The position numbers were made by a program, and so were the translations under genes. A stretch of 64,000 nt of DNA from Collinsella sp. (GTDB lineage: Bacteria > Actinomycetota > Coriobacteriia > Coriobacteriales > Coriobacteriaceae): assembly GCA_019419545.1 (NCBI GenBank), contig DXZT01000031.1, positions 8,691 through 72,690 on the forward strand, read 5' to 3'. Within the stretch, counting starts at the first letter, position 1, and every line of letters begins with the position of its first letter. The notes under the pieces are model-generated. The model was given only the letters and a program-made list of their open reading frames with translations. It did not search any database and was not told the DNA's origin. Of this stretch, positions 49,132 through 58,500 are shown in pieces.

Positions 49132-50223
49132 ATGGATACCCTCAACGATCTAAACGAGCGCGTCGACGCCTTCGTCGGCACCAGCTCCTTCGACACGCCT
49201 GCCGCGGCAAACGACCAAGCTCCCATCGATGTGCCCGCCGAAGTTCACGAAGACATCGTCGCCTCGGTCGATTTCTCCGAGGTCGAGCTCGCAGACGAGT
49301 TCACCGAGCCCCAGGTAGCCGTCACGCCCAACGGCCTGCTCCCTATGGAGCCCCTGCCCATCGACGGACGTCTGCGCAAGGCTGCCCTTCGCATGCCCGA
49401 CGAGATCGAGGAGGCCAGCGGCTTCACGCTCTTCGGCCGCCGCATCAAGTCGCTCATTTACACCACCGATGTCGCGGTCATCCGCAACTCCAACGCCGAT
49501 GCCGTCTTTGCCGTTTACCCCTTCACGCCGCAGCCGGCCATTACGCAGGCACTGTTGACCGTCGCCGAGTGCCCGGTCTTTGTAGGCGTGGGCGGCGGAA
49601 CTACGACCGGTAAGCGCTCCGTGCAGATGGCAGCCGTCTCCGAGATGCAGGGCGCGGCGGGCTGCGTGGTCAACTCCCCCGCTACTGCCGAGATGGTCGA
49701 GCACATCACCAACATCGCCGACATCCCCGTCATCGCTACGGTCGTTCGCTGCGACGACGATGCCCACGCCAAGGTGCGCGCTGGAGCCAAGATTCTCAAC
49801 ATCGCCGCCGGCAAGAACACGCCCCAGGTCCTACGCGAGCTGCGCAAGCACTATCCCAACCTGCCGCTCATCGCGCCGGGCGGCAAGACGCCAGAGAGCA
49901 TCCGTGAAACCATCGCCGCCGGCGCCAACGCCATCATCTGGACGCCGCCTTCGGCCCAGCAGCTACAGACCGACATGATGCAGCGTTATCGCAAGATGAA
50001 GGAAGACGCCACACCTGTCATCTCGCACGACGATGTGCCCATTATCGACCAGGTCTCCGCCGCCGAGGTCAGCCAGGTCGAGAACATGAATCCCGACGTG
50101 CCGATTCCCGACGAAGTCATCGAGCGCGTCGCTTCGATCCACGAGCGCGTCGAGGAGCATCGCGCCAACCGCGGCCTCAAGCCGTCACTGCACGGCTTCT
50201 TCTTCCGCGGAAAGAAACGCTAA
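49132..50223 (+). CDS. Uncharacterised protein, TIM-barrel-like
   Basis: The 363-residue protein has about 75 acidic, poorly conserved N-terminal residues. A compact region (about 95-285) follows with alternating strands and helices: VFAVYPFTPQP, CPVFVGVGGGTTTGKRSV, GAAGCVVNSPATAEMVEHI, IPVIATVVRCDDDA, GAKILNIAAGKNT and LPLIAPGGKT. This is reminiscent of phosphate-binding TIM barrels such as ThiE, HisA or NanE. No family name or substrate can be given with confidence. The basic tail ends FFFRGKKR. There is no ribosome site before ATG 49132, and a TAGAAT box ends 9 nt upstream, so the mRNA may be leaderless. Confidence 0.75.
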   Translation: MDTLNDLNERVDAFVGTSSFDTPAAANDQAPIDVPAEVHEDIVASVDFSEVELADEFTEPQVAVTPNGLLPMEPLPIDGRLRKAALRMPDEIEEASGFTLFGRRIKSLIYTTDVAVIRNSNADAVFAVYPFTPQPAITQALLTVAECPVFVGVGGGTTTGKRSVQMAAVSEMQGAAGCVVNSPATAEMVEHITNIADIPVIATVVRCDDDAHAKVRAGAKILNIAAGKNTPQVLRELRKHYPNLPLIAPGGKTPESIRETIAAGANAIIWTPPSAQQLQTDMMQRYRKMKEDATPVISHDDVPIIDQVSAAEVSQVENMNPDVPIPDEVIERVASIHERVEEHRANRGLKPSLHGFFFRGKKR

Positions 50224-50235
50224 CCCCAACAGCAA

Positions 50236-50268
50236 GGCCCGCCCCACAAACGTGAGGCGGGCCGTTTT
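50236..50268 (+). terminator. Rho-independent terminator
   Basis: GGCCCGCC pairs with GGCGGGCC across a 12-nt loop, followed by GTTTTCGTTT. Confidence 0.88.
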
Positions 50269-50304
50269 CGTTTGAGCAATCATGCAGCGATGTGATGGGG
50301 CAAA

Positions 50305-51195
50305 CTAATCCACGCGCTTGTCGCCCATAAAGAAGAGCGCCACCGTACCAGGTCCGGTATGCGAGCCAATCAGAGTACCGATGTTATTGATCTCAATCTT
50401 GCCTTTAAGCTGCGGAATCTGTTCCTCGATCAGCGCCGCAACTGCCTCGGCATCCTCACGGCACGCCGAGTGCGACATGACGCACTTACCCGAATAATCC
50501 GCACCGTCCTGCACGTGTGCCATCATGGTCTTGGCCATCTCGGAAATCGCGCGCTTCTTAGTGCGAATCTTCTCACGTGGCGACAGCTTGCCGTCGCAAT
50601 CGACCGTCATAAGCGGGCAAATCTTAAGCGCCGTGCCGATGATCGCACTCGCAGCCGAAATGCGACCGCCGCGCAGGTAGCTCGACAGATCGGTCGAGAA
50701 GAACCAGTGGTGCAGGTTGAGCTTGTGCTCCTCGATCCAGGCAGCCGTCTCGTCGAGTGAAGCCCCGCTATCGCGCACGTCGGCGGCACATTCCGCCAGC
50801 AGGCCAAAGCCCGAAGACGCCGCCAGCGAATCGATGACGCGCACTTTGCCGCCCTGGGGATAGCGATCCGCGAGCATCTGCGCCGCAACGCAAGCCGAGC
50901 CATACGTACCCGAAATACCCGACGACAACGTCAGGTGCAGCACGTCTTTACCCTCGGCAACAAGCGGCTCCCAAAACTCCTCGTACTCACCCACGCTCAC
51001 CTGAGACGTCTTGGGCATGGCGCCCGCGGATATCTGGGCAAAAAACTCGTCCGGCGTAATCGACTGATACAGATCGTCCGTATAGACAACATCGTCGATC
51101 TCGTAATGAAAACACACGACAGGGATATTGCGCGACGCAAAGAACTCACGGGTTCGGTCGGCGGCAGATTCACAGGTCAGGACAAAATCACTCAT
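50305..51195 (-). CDS. DegV family protein
   Basis: The 296-residue protein begins MSDFVLTCESAADRTREF. It keeps the MPKTSQVSVGEYEEF and LSSGISGTYGSA motifs that bind the lipid head, and WFFSTDLSSYLRGGRISAASAIIG in the second domain. DegV/FakB proteins deliver fatty acids to a kinase. The TCESAAD start differs from the TDS(A/T)SD of the other two copies. The start is ATG 51195 with AAGGAGCC upstream. It converges on the TIM-barrel-like gene. Confidence 0.92.
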   Translation of the reverse strand: MSDFVLTCESAADRTREFFASRNIPVVCFHYEIDDVVYTDDLYQSITPDEFFAQISAGAMPKTSQVSVGEYEEFWEPLVAEGKDVLHLTLSSGISGTYGSACVAAQMLADRYPQGGKVRVIDSLAASSGFGLLAECAADVRDSGASLDETAAWIEEHKLNLHHWFFSTDLSSYLRGGRISAASAIIGTALKICPLMTVDCDGKLSPREKIRTKKRAISEMAKTMMAHVQDGADYSGKCVMSHSACREDAEAVAALIEEQIPQLKGKIEINNIGTLIGSHTGPGTVALFFMGDKRVD

Positions 51196-51515
51196 ATGAG
51201 GCTCCTTACTCATTGCTGCGCAAATTATCGCACAGCAAGCGTGAATACGGTACAAATGTCCACTATTTACCAATGCGAACCGTTTGTATTGAATATCTTT
51301 ATCATGAACATCCTCATCCCCGCCATGGGCCAACGTGGGCAAAATCACCCGCTTCGTCTCCACTCAACCGCCATATCTACCTCAACTAAATCGATTTATC
51401 AAACCGTTCAGCCGACAATTCAGCCGCCGGCGCAAAATCGAAACAAAGCCGGCGCATACTGGTAAACACTTGACGCTGTTTTATCAGTTTTACCAGCTCC
51501 ATCGGAAGGTGTTTC
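51196..51515. other. Divergent upstream region of degV and fbp
   Basis: About 320 bp without a gene. On the minus strand GATAAT (near 51228-51233) may be the degV -10. On the plus strand TTGACG near 51470 may be the fbp -35. GCCGGCGC..GCCGGCGC direct repeats occur around 51427-51457. Nothing else is visible. Confidence 0.4.
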
Positions 51516-53432
51516 ATGGTCGCATTCGATCGCAATCCGCAAGACTTCAAGTATCTGCGCCTGCTGTCGAGAAAGTTTCCCACCGAGCAATCCGCGTTTA
51601 CCGAGATCATCAACCTCTCGGCCATCCTCAACCTGCCAAAGGGCACTGAGCATTTTATGAGCGACGTGCATGGCGAGTACGAAGCCTTTATGCACATCCT
51701 CAACAACTGCTCGGGCGTCGTGCGCGAGCATGTCGACGAAATCTTTGGCGAAACGCTCTCCTTTGACGAGAAGGGCGAGCTGTGCACGCTCATCTACTAC
51801 CCGCGCGAGAAGATCGAGCTGGTCCGCAGCCGGCGCGAGGACTCGCCCACCTGGTACAAGACGATGCTTGACCAGCTCATCATGGTCGCGCGTTCGCTTT
51901 CAAGCCGCTACACGCGCTCCAAGGTGCGTAAGGCCATCCCGCGTGATTACGCCTATATCATCGACGAGTTGTTGCACACGCACCCGGACGAGAACAACTA
52001 TCGCGTGCGCTATCACGAGCGCATCGTGGAGTCCATCCTGGAGACAGCAAGCGCCGACGATTTTATCGAGTCGCTCGCCTCGCTCATCAAGCGCCTGGCC
52101 GTCGACCACCTGCACCTGGTGGGCGACATCTTCGACCGCGGTGGCGGCGCGGCCAAGATTATGGACCGCCTGCTCACCTACCATTCACTCGACATCCAGT
52201 GGGGCAACCACGACCTGCTGTGGATGGGCGCTGCGGCCGGTGAGCCCGCCTGCATCGCCACGGTGCTGCGCAACAACCTACGCTACGACAACTACGAGAT
52301 CCTGGAGAACGACTACGGCATCTCGCTGCGTGAGCTTGTCGCCTTTGCCGATGCCACCTACACCGCCGGTGAGTCCATCACCCCGCTGATCAAGGCCATC
52401 AACGTGCTGCTCTTTAAGCTCGAGGGTCAGATTATCCAGCGCCATCCCGAGTTCGACATGACCGACCGCCTGTTACTCGACAAGATCGATCACGACACCG
52501 GCACGGTCACGCTCGCCGACGGCAGCGTGTGGCCGCTCACGACCAACGACTTCCCCACCGTCGACCCGGCGGACCCCTATACGCTCACGTCTCAGGAGCA
52601 GCACATCATCGACAAGCTCGTGTCCGAGTTTGTCACCGCCGATCACCTGCATCGCCATATCGATTTCCTCTATTCCCACGGCTCGATGTACAAAGTCGCC
52701 AACGGCAACCTGCTGTTCCATGGCTGCGTGCCACTCAACGAAGACGGCACCTTTAGCAGCATGAACTGCCTGGGCACCTGGCACGCTGGCCGCGATTATC
52801 TCGATTTTTGCGACCACATCGCCCGCCGCGCCTGGCGCATGGGCGACCGCGACGCCCTCGACTGGATGTGGTACCTGTGGATCGGCTTTAACTCACCCGC
52901 CAGCGGACGCCTGGTGCGTACCTTTGAGCGCGCCTATATCGCCGATAAGAGCACCTGGGTCGAGCCGATGGACCCGTACTTTACGCTTACCAAGTCGCCC
53001 TCGGTCTGCGACGACATCATGCGCGAGTTTGGCGTCGCGCCCATGGCATGCTCACCGACCGGTCACATCATCAACGGCCACACGCCCGTTAAAACCACCA
53101 AGGGCGAGCAGCCCATCCGCGCCGAGGGCAAGCTGCTGGTCATCGATGGCGGCTTCTGCCGCGCTTACCATCCCAAGACGGGCATCGCCGGCTATACGCT
53201 CATCTCGAGCTCGCGCGGCTGCCGCCTCAAGTCGCACCGGGCCTTTACGACGGTTGCCGAGGCACTCACGCGCAACGTGGACATCGAAAGCGAGACCAAC
53301 CGTTTTGACCAAGCGGACCGTCGCCGCATGGTGAGCGACACCGATACTGGCGCCAAGATCCGCAGCCAAATCCAAGACCTGCGTCAGCTGCTCGATGCAT
53401 ATAGAAACGGTGCTATCGAGGAGCGCGCCTAG
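51516..53432 (+). CDS. fbp: Fructose-1,6-bisphosphatase, class III
   Basis: The 638-residue enzyme hydrolyses fructose-1,6-bisphosphate in gluconeogenesis. It is of the Bacillus-type class III, related to calcineurin phosphatases: HFMSDVHGEYEAF (metal motif), HLVGDIFDRGGGA, IQWGNHDLLWMGA and the late GHIINGHTPVKTTKG. Length matches the class (about 640). It complements pckA. AAGG precedes ATG 51516. The downstream GtrA gene starts 79 nt later. Confidence 0.96.
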   Translation: MVAFDRNPQDFKYLRLLSRKFPTEQSAFTEIINLSAILNLPKGTEHFMSDVHGEYEAFMHILNNCSGVVREHVDEIFGETLSFDEKGELCTLIYYPREKIELVRSRREDSPTWYKTMLDQLIMVARSLSSRYTRSKVRKAIPRDYAYIIDELLHTHPDENNYRVRYHERIVESILETASADDFIESLASLIKRLAVDHLHLVGDIFDRGGGAAKIMDRLLTYHSLDIQWGNHDLLWMGAAAGEPACIATVLRNNLRYDNYEILENDYGISLRELVAFADATYTAGESITPLIKAINVLLFKLEGQIIQRHPEFDMTDRLLLDKIDHDTGTVTLADGSVWPLTTNDFPTVDPADPYTLTSQEQHIIDKLVSEFVTADHLHRHIDFLYSHGSMYKVANGNLLFHGCVPLNEDGTFSSMNCLGTWHAGRDYLDFCDHIARRAWRMGDRDALDWMWYLWIGFNSPASGRLVRTFERAYIADKSTWVEPMDPYFTLTKSPSVCDDIMREFGVAPMACSPTGHIINGHTPVKTTKGEQPIRAEGKLLVIDGGFCRAYHPKTGIAGYTLISSSRGCRLKSHRAFTTVAEALTRNVDIESETNRFDQADRRRMVSDTDTGAKIRSQIQDLRQLLDAYRNGAIEERA

Positions 53433-53510
53433 CACCACCCGCGGGGATTGGCTAAACTTGCTGAGTTTGTCATCCCCGCGGCGCTTCGGCGCCAGCTTAA
53501 GGCAGGTACC

Positions 53511-53906
53511 ATGCAAAAGCTCCTTGCGCAGATCATGAAATTTGGCGTCGTCGGTGTCATTGCCACGGTTATCGACTTTGGCATTATGAATCTGCTCCAC
53601 TACGGTCTGGGCCTCAACATCCTAATCGCCAACACCAGCGGCTTTATCATCTCACTCATCTTTAACTACCTCGCAAGCATGAAGTACGTGTTTGCGCACA
53701 AGGAAGGCATGAGCCGCCGCCGCGAGTTCATCATCTTTGTCGTGCTGTCCGTGATCGGTTTGGTGCTCAACGACGGCATCGTGCTGGCGCTCAACGCCGG
53801 CCTGGGACTCGAGGCCAATATCGCCAAGATCTGCGCCACCGCGCTTGTCATGGTCTACAACTTTGTGACTCGAAAAATCTTCCTGGAGGGCGACGAGACA
53901 AAATAG
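53511..53906 (+). CDS. GtrA-like membrane protein
   Basis: The 131-residue protein has four hydrophobic helices and the family patterns MKFGVVGVIATVIDFGIMNLL, FNYLASMKYVF and a final YNFVTRKIFLEG. GtrA-type proteins are thought to help move polyprenyl-linked sugars across the membrane for cell-envelope decoration. ATG 53511 is chosen, with AAGGCAGG upstream; an earlier TTG (53448) would add 21 residues unlike the family. A paralogue lies at 54126. Confidence 0.87.
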   Translation: MQKLLAQIMKFGVVGVIATVIDFGIMNLLHYGLGLNILIANTSGFIISLIFNYLASMKYVFAHKEGMSRRREFIIFVVLSVIGLVLNDGIVLALNAGLGLEANIAKICATALVMVYNFVTRKIFLEGDETK

Positions 53907-53932
53907 CTCGAAACCCCTGCAGCATTACGGCG

Positions 53933-53972
53933 CCCACGGACGACGCGCACTCAGCGCAGTATCGTCCGTGGG
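53933..53972 (+). terminator. Hairpin after the first GtrA gene
   Basis: CCCACGGACG pairs with CGTCCGTGGG over a 20-nt loop that itself holds CGC/GCG. No T-run follows, so termination is doubtful. Confidence 0.4.
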
Positions 53973-54125
53973 TGTCGCTCGTTTACGGGCAAATATTTTA
54001 CGTTTGCGGATTAGCTCTTGAAAATTTGGCGAGTTCATATAGTTATTGGCAAAGACCTTACGTTTCCCTTGTAAAAGCTCTAAAGTATCCTCTGCTCGAT
54101 TCATCAACGCATTGGATGTGATTAC

Positions 54126-54533
54126 GTGCGCAAGGCGCTGGCACAACCTCATACCAAGCAGTTCCTCAAGTTTGCTGTCGTGGGTCTTATCTCCTTTGGC
54201 ATCGACTGGGGCATGCTCATTGCGCTCGTCGAGCTGTTCCACCTCGACTTTTTGATGAGCACCACGGTTTCGTTTATCACGTCCGTCGTGGTCAACTACT
54301 GGCTCAGCATGAAGTACGTGTTCGACCACCGCGAAGGCATGAGCCGCAAGCGTGAGTTCACGATCTTCACCATCCTGTCGGTGATCGGCCTGGGCCTCAA
54401 CGACCTGTATATGTTTGTGGGCGTCACGTTTTTGAGCATCGGCTACCAAGCCATGAAGGCCATCGCCACGTTCCTCGTCACCTGGTACAACTACTTCAGC
54501 CGCCGCTTCTTCCTCGAGGGCGCACGGTCATAG
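54126..54533 (+). CDS. GtrA-like membrane protein (paralogue)
   Basis: The 135-residue protein has four helices, sharing FLKFAVVGLISFGIDWGM, NYWLSMKYVF, HREGMSRKREF and FSRRFFLEG with the gene at 53511. The EGMSR(R/K)REF loop is nearly identical, showing a recent common origin. The start is GTG 54126; no clear ribosome site precedes it and a slightly later start is possible. A strong terminator follows. Confidence 0.85.
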   Translation: MRKALAQPHTKQFLKFAVVGLISFGIDWGMLIALVELFHLDFLMSTTVSFITSVVVNYWLSMKYVFDHREGMSRKREFTIFTILSVIGLGLNDLYMFVGVTFLSIGYQAMKAIATFLVTWYNYFSRRFFLEGARS

Positions 54534-54559
54534 TCGATTCACTATTTGCTTGAATGTAT

Positions 54560-54593
54560 AACCGGTTGGAATTCCCATTCCAACCGGTTTTTT
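54560..54593 (+). terminator. Rho-independent terminator
   Basis: AACCGGTTGGAAT and ATTCCAACCGGTT form a 13-bp stem with a 4-nt loop and a T6 tail. Confidence 0.95.
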
Positions 54594-54632
54594 GTTTGCC
54601 GAGAGACCCGGCGACCCAGTCCCATTCGCACG

Positions 54633-54670
54633 AAAAACGGGCGGCCCGGATGTTTGTCCGAACCGCCCGT
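54633..54670 (-). terminator. Rho-independent terminator of the DUF4430 operon
   Basis: On the minus strand ACGGGCGGTTCGG pairs with CCGGGCCGCCCGT, ending in TTTTT. It closes the two-gene DUF4430 unit. Confidence 0.93.
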
Positions 54671-54692
54671 CTGGCGCGCTATGTCGAGGCCT

Positions 54693-55541
54693 CTAGCCCG
54701 TTACGTAATACCAAACGACGTTGTCGCCATTGGAGAGAACGTAGTTACTGCAGGCCGTCATGGGCGTTGTGCCGTTGACGGAGTACATCCAGCCGCTCGT
54801 GCCGCCGTACTGTTTCTCGGCCAAACCACCAATCGCAGAAACATACGTGCCGTACGATGAGCCGTGTGCGTTGACAGAAAGGCCCAGCGCGCACAGGGCA
54901 TCGTAAACGGTGGCGCCTTCGTTAAAGGTAAAGGTGCCGCCAGAGGACACGGGATTGCCCACAGCGCTCGATGTGACCGAAACCGTCACCGTAACGTAGT
55001 TGGACTCCTGTGAGCCGCTTTGGCTGCCCGAGGAGGCGTTTCCACCATTAGAGGATGAGGCTCCATCAGACGACTGGCCACCGCCCGAAGAAGCACCGCC
55101 AGACGCATTGGAAGTATCACCGGCTCCCGTATTTTGGGCAGCGGATTTATCGCCAGACTTCTTGCCGCCCCGGTCCTCGGACTTCTTGCTATCCGAGTTT
55201 TTGTCCGATTCCTTGTTTGAAGACTCGGAATCCTTGGAACTGGCCTCGCCCGAAGTCGTAGTCGTAGTCGAGCCAAACCCCTTGGTGTCCTTGGCGACGA
55301 CGCTCTCCCCCGTCACGGTCTGAACGATCCAGTCAATGGACCAGGCGCCGCTCTCGGAAGGATGGACGAAGCCCAGCGAGACGACGATCAGAATGGTGCA
55401 CGCGGCAGCAAGAACGCCAAGGAGCGCCTTGCGACGAGAGGCGGACGCCGCCGAAGCGGCGCCCTGTTGCTTTGCATCGTCGAACTGAATGAACGAGGAA
55501 TCTGGTTGCTTGGGGTCAGCGTCCTTGGATTTATTGGACAC
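54693..55541 (-). CDS. DUF4430 domain membrane-anchored protein
   Basis: The 282-residue protein has a cytosolic N-terminus, one membrane helix (about 40-60, LLGVLAAACTILIVVSLGF), a long Ser/Gly/Lys/Asp linker (about 90-185) and a C-terminal DUF4430 domain (about 186-282). That domain has FNEGATVYDALCALGL and YGGTSGWMYSVNG, the transcobalamin-C-like signature. It would be displayed outside the membrane. GTG 55541 is used; GTG 55550, directly after the upstream stop codon, is also possible. It is coupled to the large DUF4430 gene, so it should fall under the same riboswitch. A role in cobalamin binding is inferred from the family and that control. Confidence 0.85.
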   Translation of the reverse strand: MSNKSKDADPKQPDSSFIQFDDAKQQGAASAASASRRKALLGVLAAACTILIVVSLGFVHPSESGAWSIDWIVQTVTGESVVAKDTKGFGSTTTTTSGEASSKDSESSNKESDKNSDSKKSEDRGGKKSGDKSAAQNTGAGDTSNASGGASSGGGQSSDGASSSNGGNASSGSQSGSQESNYVTVTVSVTSSAVGNPVSSGGTFTFNEGATVYDALCALGLSVNAHGSSYGTYVSAIGGLAEKQYGGTSGWMYSVNGTTPMTACSNYVLSNGDNVVWYYVTG

Positions 55542-55550
55542 AACCCTCAC

Positions 55551-58500
55551 CTACCGACGTTTGGTGAACACGAACACGCCGACGATGGCGAGACCGATGA
55601 CGCCGGCGGCAACGCCAACAATGGCGAGCGGGTTGGTGCCAGTCTCCTGCTCGGAAGCACTAGAGGACTTCTTAGCAGTGGTCGTAGAAGCAGCACCCGT
55701 ATCGGACTTGGAATCGGACTTCTTGTCGGACTTCTTGTCGGACTTGCTGTCCTTCTTGTCAGACTTCTTCTCGTCCTTCTTATCGGACTTATCGGAGTCC
55801 TTCTTGTCGGACTTGTTGTCCTTGGTCTCGGTCTTGGTCGACACCGTCGTCTTGGTCACCGGCTTCTTGCCCGGGGCAATAGCGCCGCCCTTCGAGCCGG
55901 AGCCAGAACCCGCGCCAGCGCCAGTGCCGGAACCAGTACCGGTACCAGAACCGCCGCCGCCATTCGAACCAGCGCCGCCATCACCGCCAGGGTTAACGGC
56001 ATTCTTGGTCCACTTGGCATACAGCGTCAGATCGGCCGTCACCGGCGTGCTAAAGTCATACGCCTGCGTACAAGCCTCATCGGTATACCAACCGCCGAAA
56101 GTGTAGCCATCGCGCGTCGGATCGGCCGGCTTGACCAGCTTGCCATCGGCCGTAGCAACAAACTTAGTGTCGCAAGCAGACCCGCCGTTGGAGTTAAAGG
56201 CAACCGTCCAAGACTCGACAGCTCCAAGTTTAAACAGCGTGCCCGAATCATTAATGTAGTAGAGATTGCCAGAAGCATCGGCAATGACCGGAGAGTCACA
56301 GTACTGGTAATGACCAGCCGCATCATAAATCTGCGTCGCCTCTGCATCGCCGAGCGTATAGCGATACACGCCACCACCAGCAGAGTAGTTGACGTAATCC
56401 TTGCTATCCGCGCTGTTAACGGTGAAGTACACATAGGTCTTGCCGCCCTGAACACTCACCAGCGGAGTAGCAGCAATACCGTTGAGGCCAGCCGGCAGCG
56501 CCTTGCCGTCGGCAGCAGCGACCATCGTGGTCTTACCCGTCTTCAGGTTATAGAGAACCAGAGCAGAGCCAGTAGCCGTCTGTCCGCCGACAATCAGATT
56601 GTCACCAGACACCGCAGGGGCGCTCAGATTATTCGTAAGGCCCAGATCAACCGTCTTCTGTTCACTCAGCACGCCCTTCGCCGAAAGCGAAATCACATGG
56701 AGCTTTCCGTCGTGCGTCATCTGATAGAAGGTCGAACCATTGGACGGATCGGCAATGCAATCGGCATTTGCGACAGCGCCGAGCTTCATGGTCGAAACGA
56801 CATCGCCCGTCGTCTTATCAATGCACTTAAGCGTACCCGCGCTCGTAGGAACGATGGCATACTTATCCGTCAAAGCCGCACCAGTCCAGTAATAGCCCTC
56901 GGCAGGGTCGATGTTCTGCCAAGAAACTTCGCCCGTGGCAATCTTAATGCGCGCAAAGGAGCCGTTGCCGTAGGTCGCGTTGTAATTCTCGTCATACGAA
57001 ATATCGACCGAGCCTACATAGACGTACTCGCCGTCCGAAACGACGGTGCAGGAGCTCTGCGTCAAGTCCGTCAAACCAGGCGTCAGCCACTTGCAGATCA
57101 GCTTGTCTGCAGTAATCGCCTGGACCGCACCGCCGTTGAGCGGAACGATGATAAGGCCATTGGTATAGATCGGACGAGAGGTATAGCTCACCTTGGAGGC
57201 AAGCGGCGCAGAGGCAACCTTTTTGCCCGTGGACGAATCGATCTTGATGAGCTCGTTCTCGGTCGCGATGTACACAAAGCCGTTGGCGATGACAGGTTCG
57301 CTGCAGTTGGCATACTGCTGACCAGACTCGGCCTTCCAATCGAAGGCCCACTTAAGACCGGCGGCCTGCGCAGGCGTCTTGGCATCCGTTACGGTCGAAC
57401 CGTTGCCACTGTTGCCGTAGCCGGCCCACTCGGCATCCCAATCAGGAGTCGTCGCACTCGGGTCCACGACAACCTTGTCGGGATCGGGCATGGGCGAATC
57501 GTCGGTGGTATAGGCAAGCGTGACCTTATCGCCGCTCTTGAGCGTAATCTGATTGGCGCAGAGTAAGGAGGGCTCTCCATTGATATACAGGTGCCAATAT
57601 TTATTGGTCGCAGCATCATAACCGTACGACTTGTCTTCGAACGGCGATTTGATGGAATTGAGGAACCAGTACTCGCCACTCTGGGAGCCGTTGTACGTAA
57701 CGCCCTTGGCCTTCAGAACCGTCTCAATAAGGTTCTGGGCAGTAGAGCCTTCAGGCAAAGAAACACTGCTTGCCGAGCCCCAGCGAGTATTGTTGCCGTT
57801 GACATCGGGACCGATAACATCGGCGGATCCAAGCACCTGACCGGGGAGGGCATCGGCGTCAGCACCATACATAAAGGTGACGGCGTCACCCTCCTGGAGC
57901 TTGTAGGCACCGGCGCCAACGTCGGCGAACTTGCCATTTACGTAGAAGCGCCAATAGCTCTTGGTCGCAGCATCCCAGCCATAGGACTTACTGTCGAACG
58001 GCGAAGTAATACCGTTGAGGAACCAGCCCCAAGACGATTCGCTAGCATCGAGCTTAAGGCCGGTCTGCTCAAGGAGATCCTTGGCAGTAGAGCCCGCCTT
58101 GAGACTCGTCTGACCCGTCGAAGCCCAAACCTGCTGCTTGCCGTCCTTGTCCTTACCGAGAACCTGAACAGAAGCATGGACAGAATCGGACGGCAACTGG
58201 TCGCCCCAGCCACCGTAGAACCACGTGACGGTATCGCCGGCATGGATGGTGACATTGTCCGCCGTATAGTCACTCGACTTGCCGTTGATAAACAGCTGCC
58301 AATAGGTCGAATAATCTTGGGGCGTACCCAGCTCAACACCGTTGTACTTAAGGCTCAGAATGAAGGAGCCCGCAGCAACGGCGTCAATATCATTCGCCTC
58401 GAGCGCGACCTTCGTAAGGTCAAGTGCGCTCGAGCCGGACGTCACCACATACTGCGCGTTATCGACCCAAGTCTGAGTCTTGCCCTGGGCATCGCGACCA

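Noticed and set aside
55700..55870. KSDKKD repeats as a DNA tandem repeat of interest
   Set aside because: Low-complexity coding spacer, common in wall-anchored proteins.
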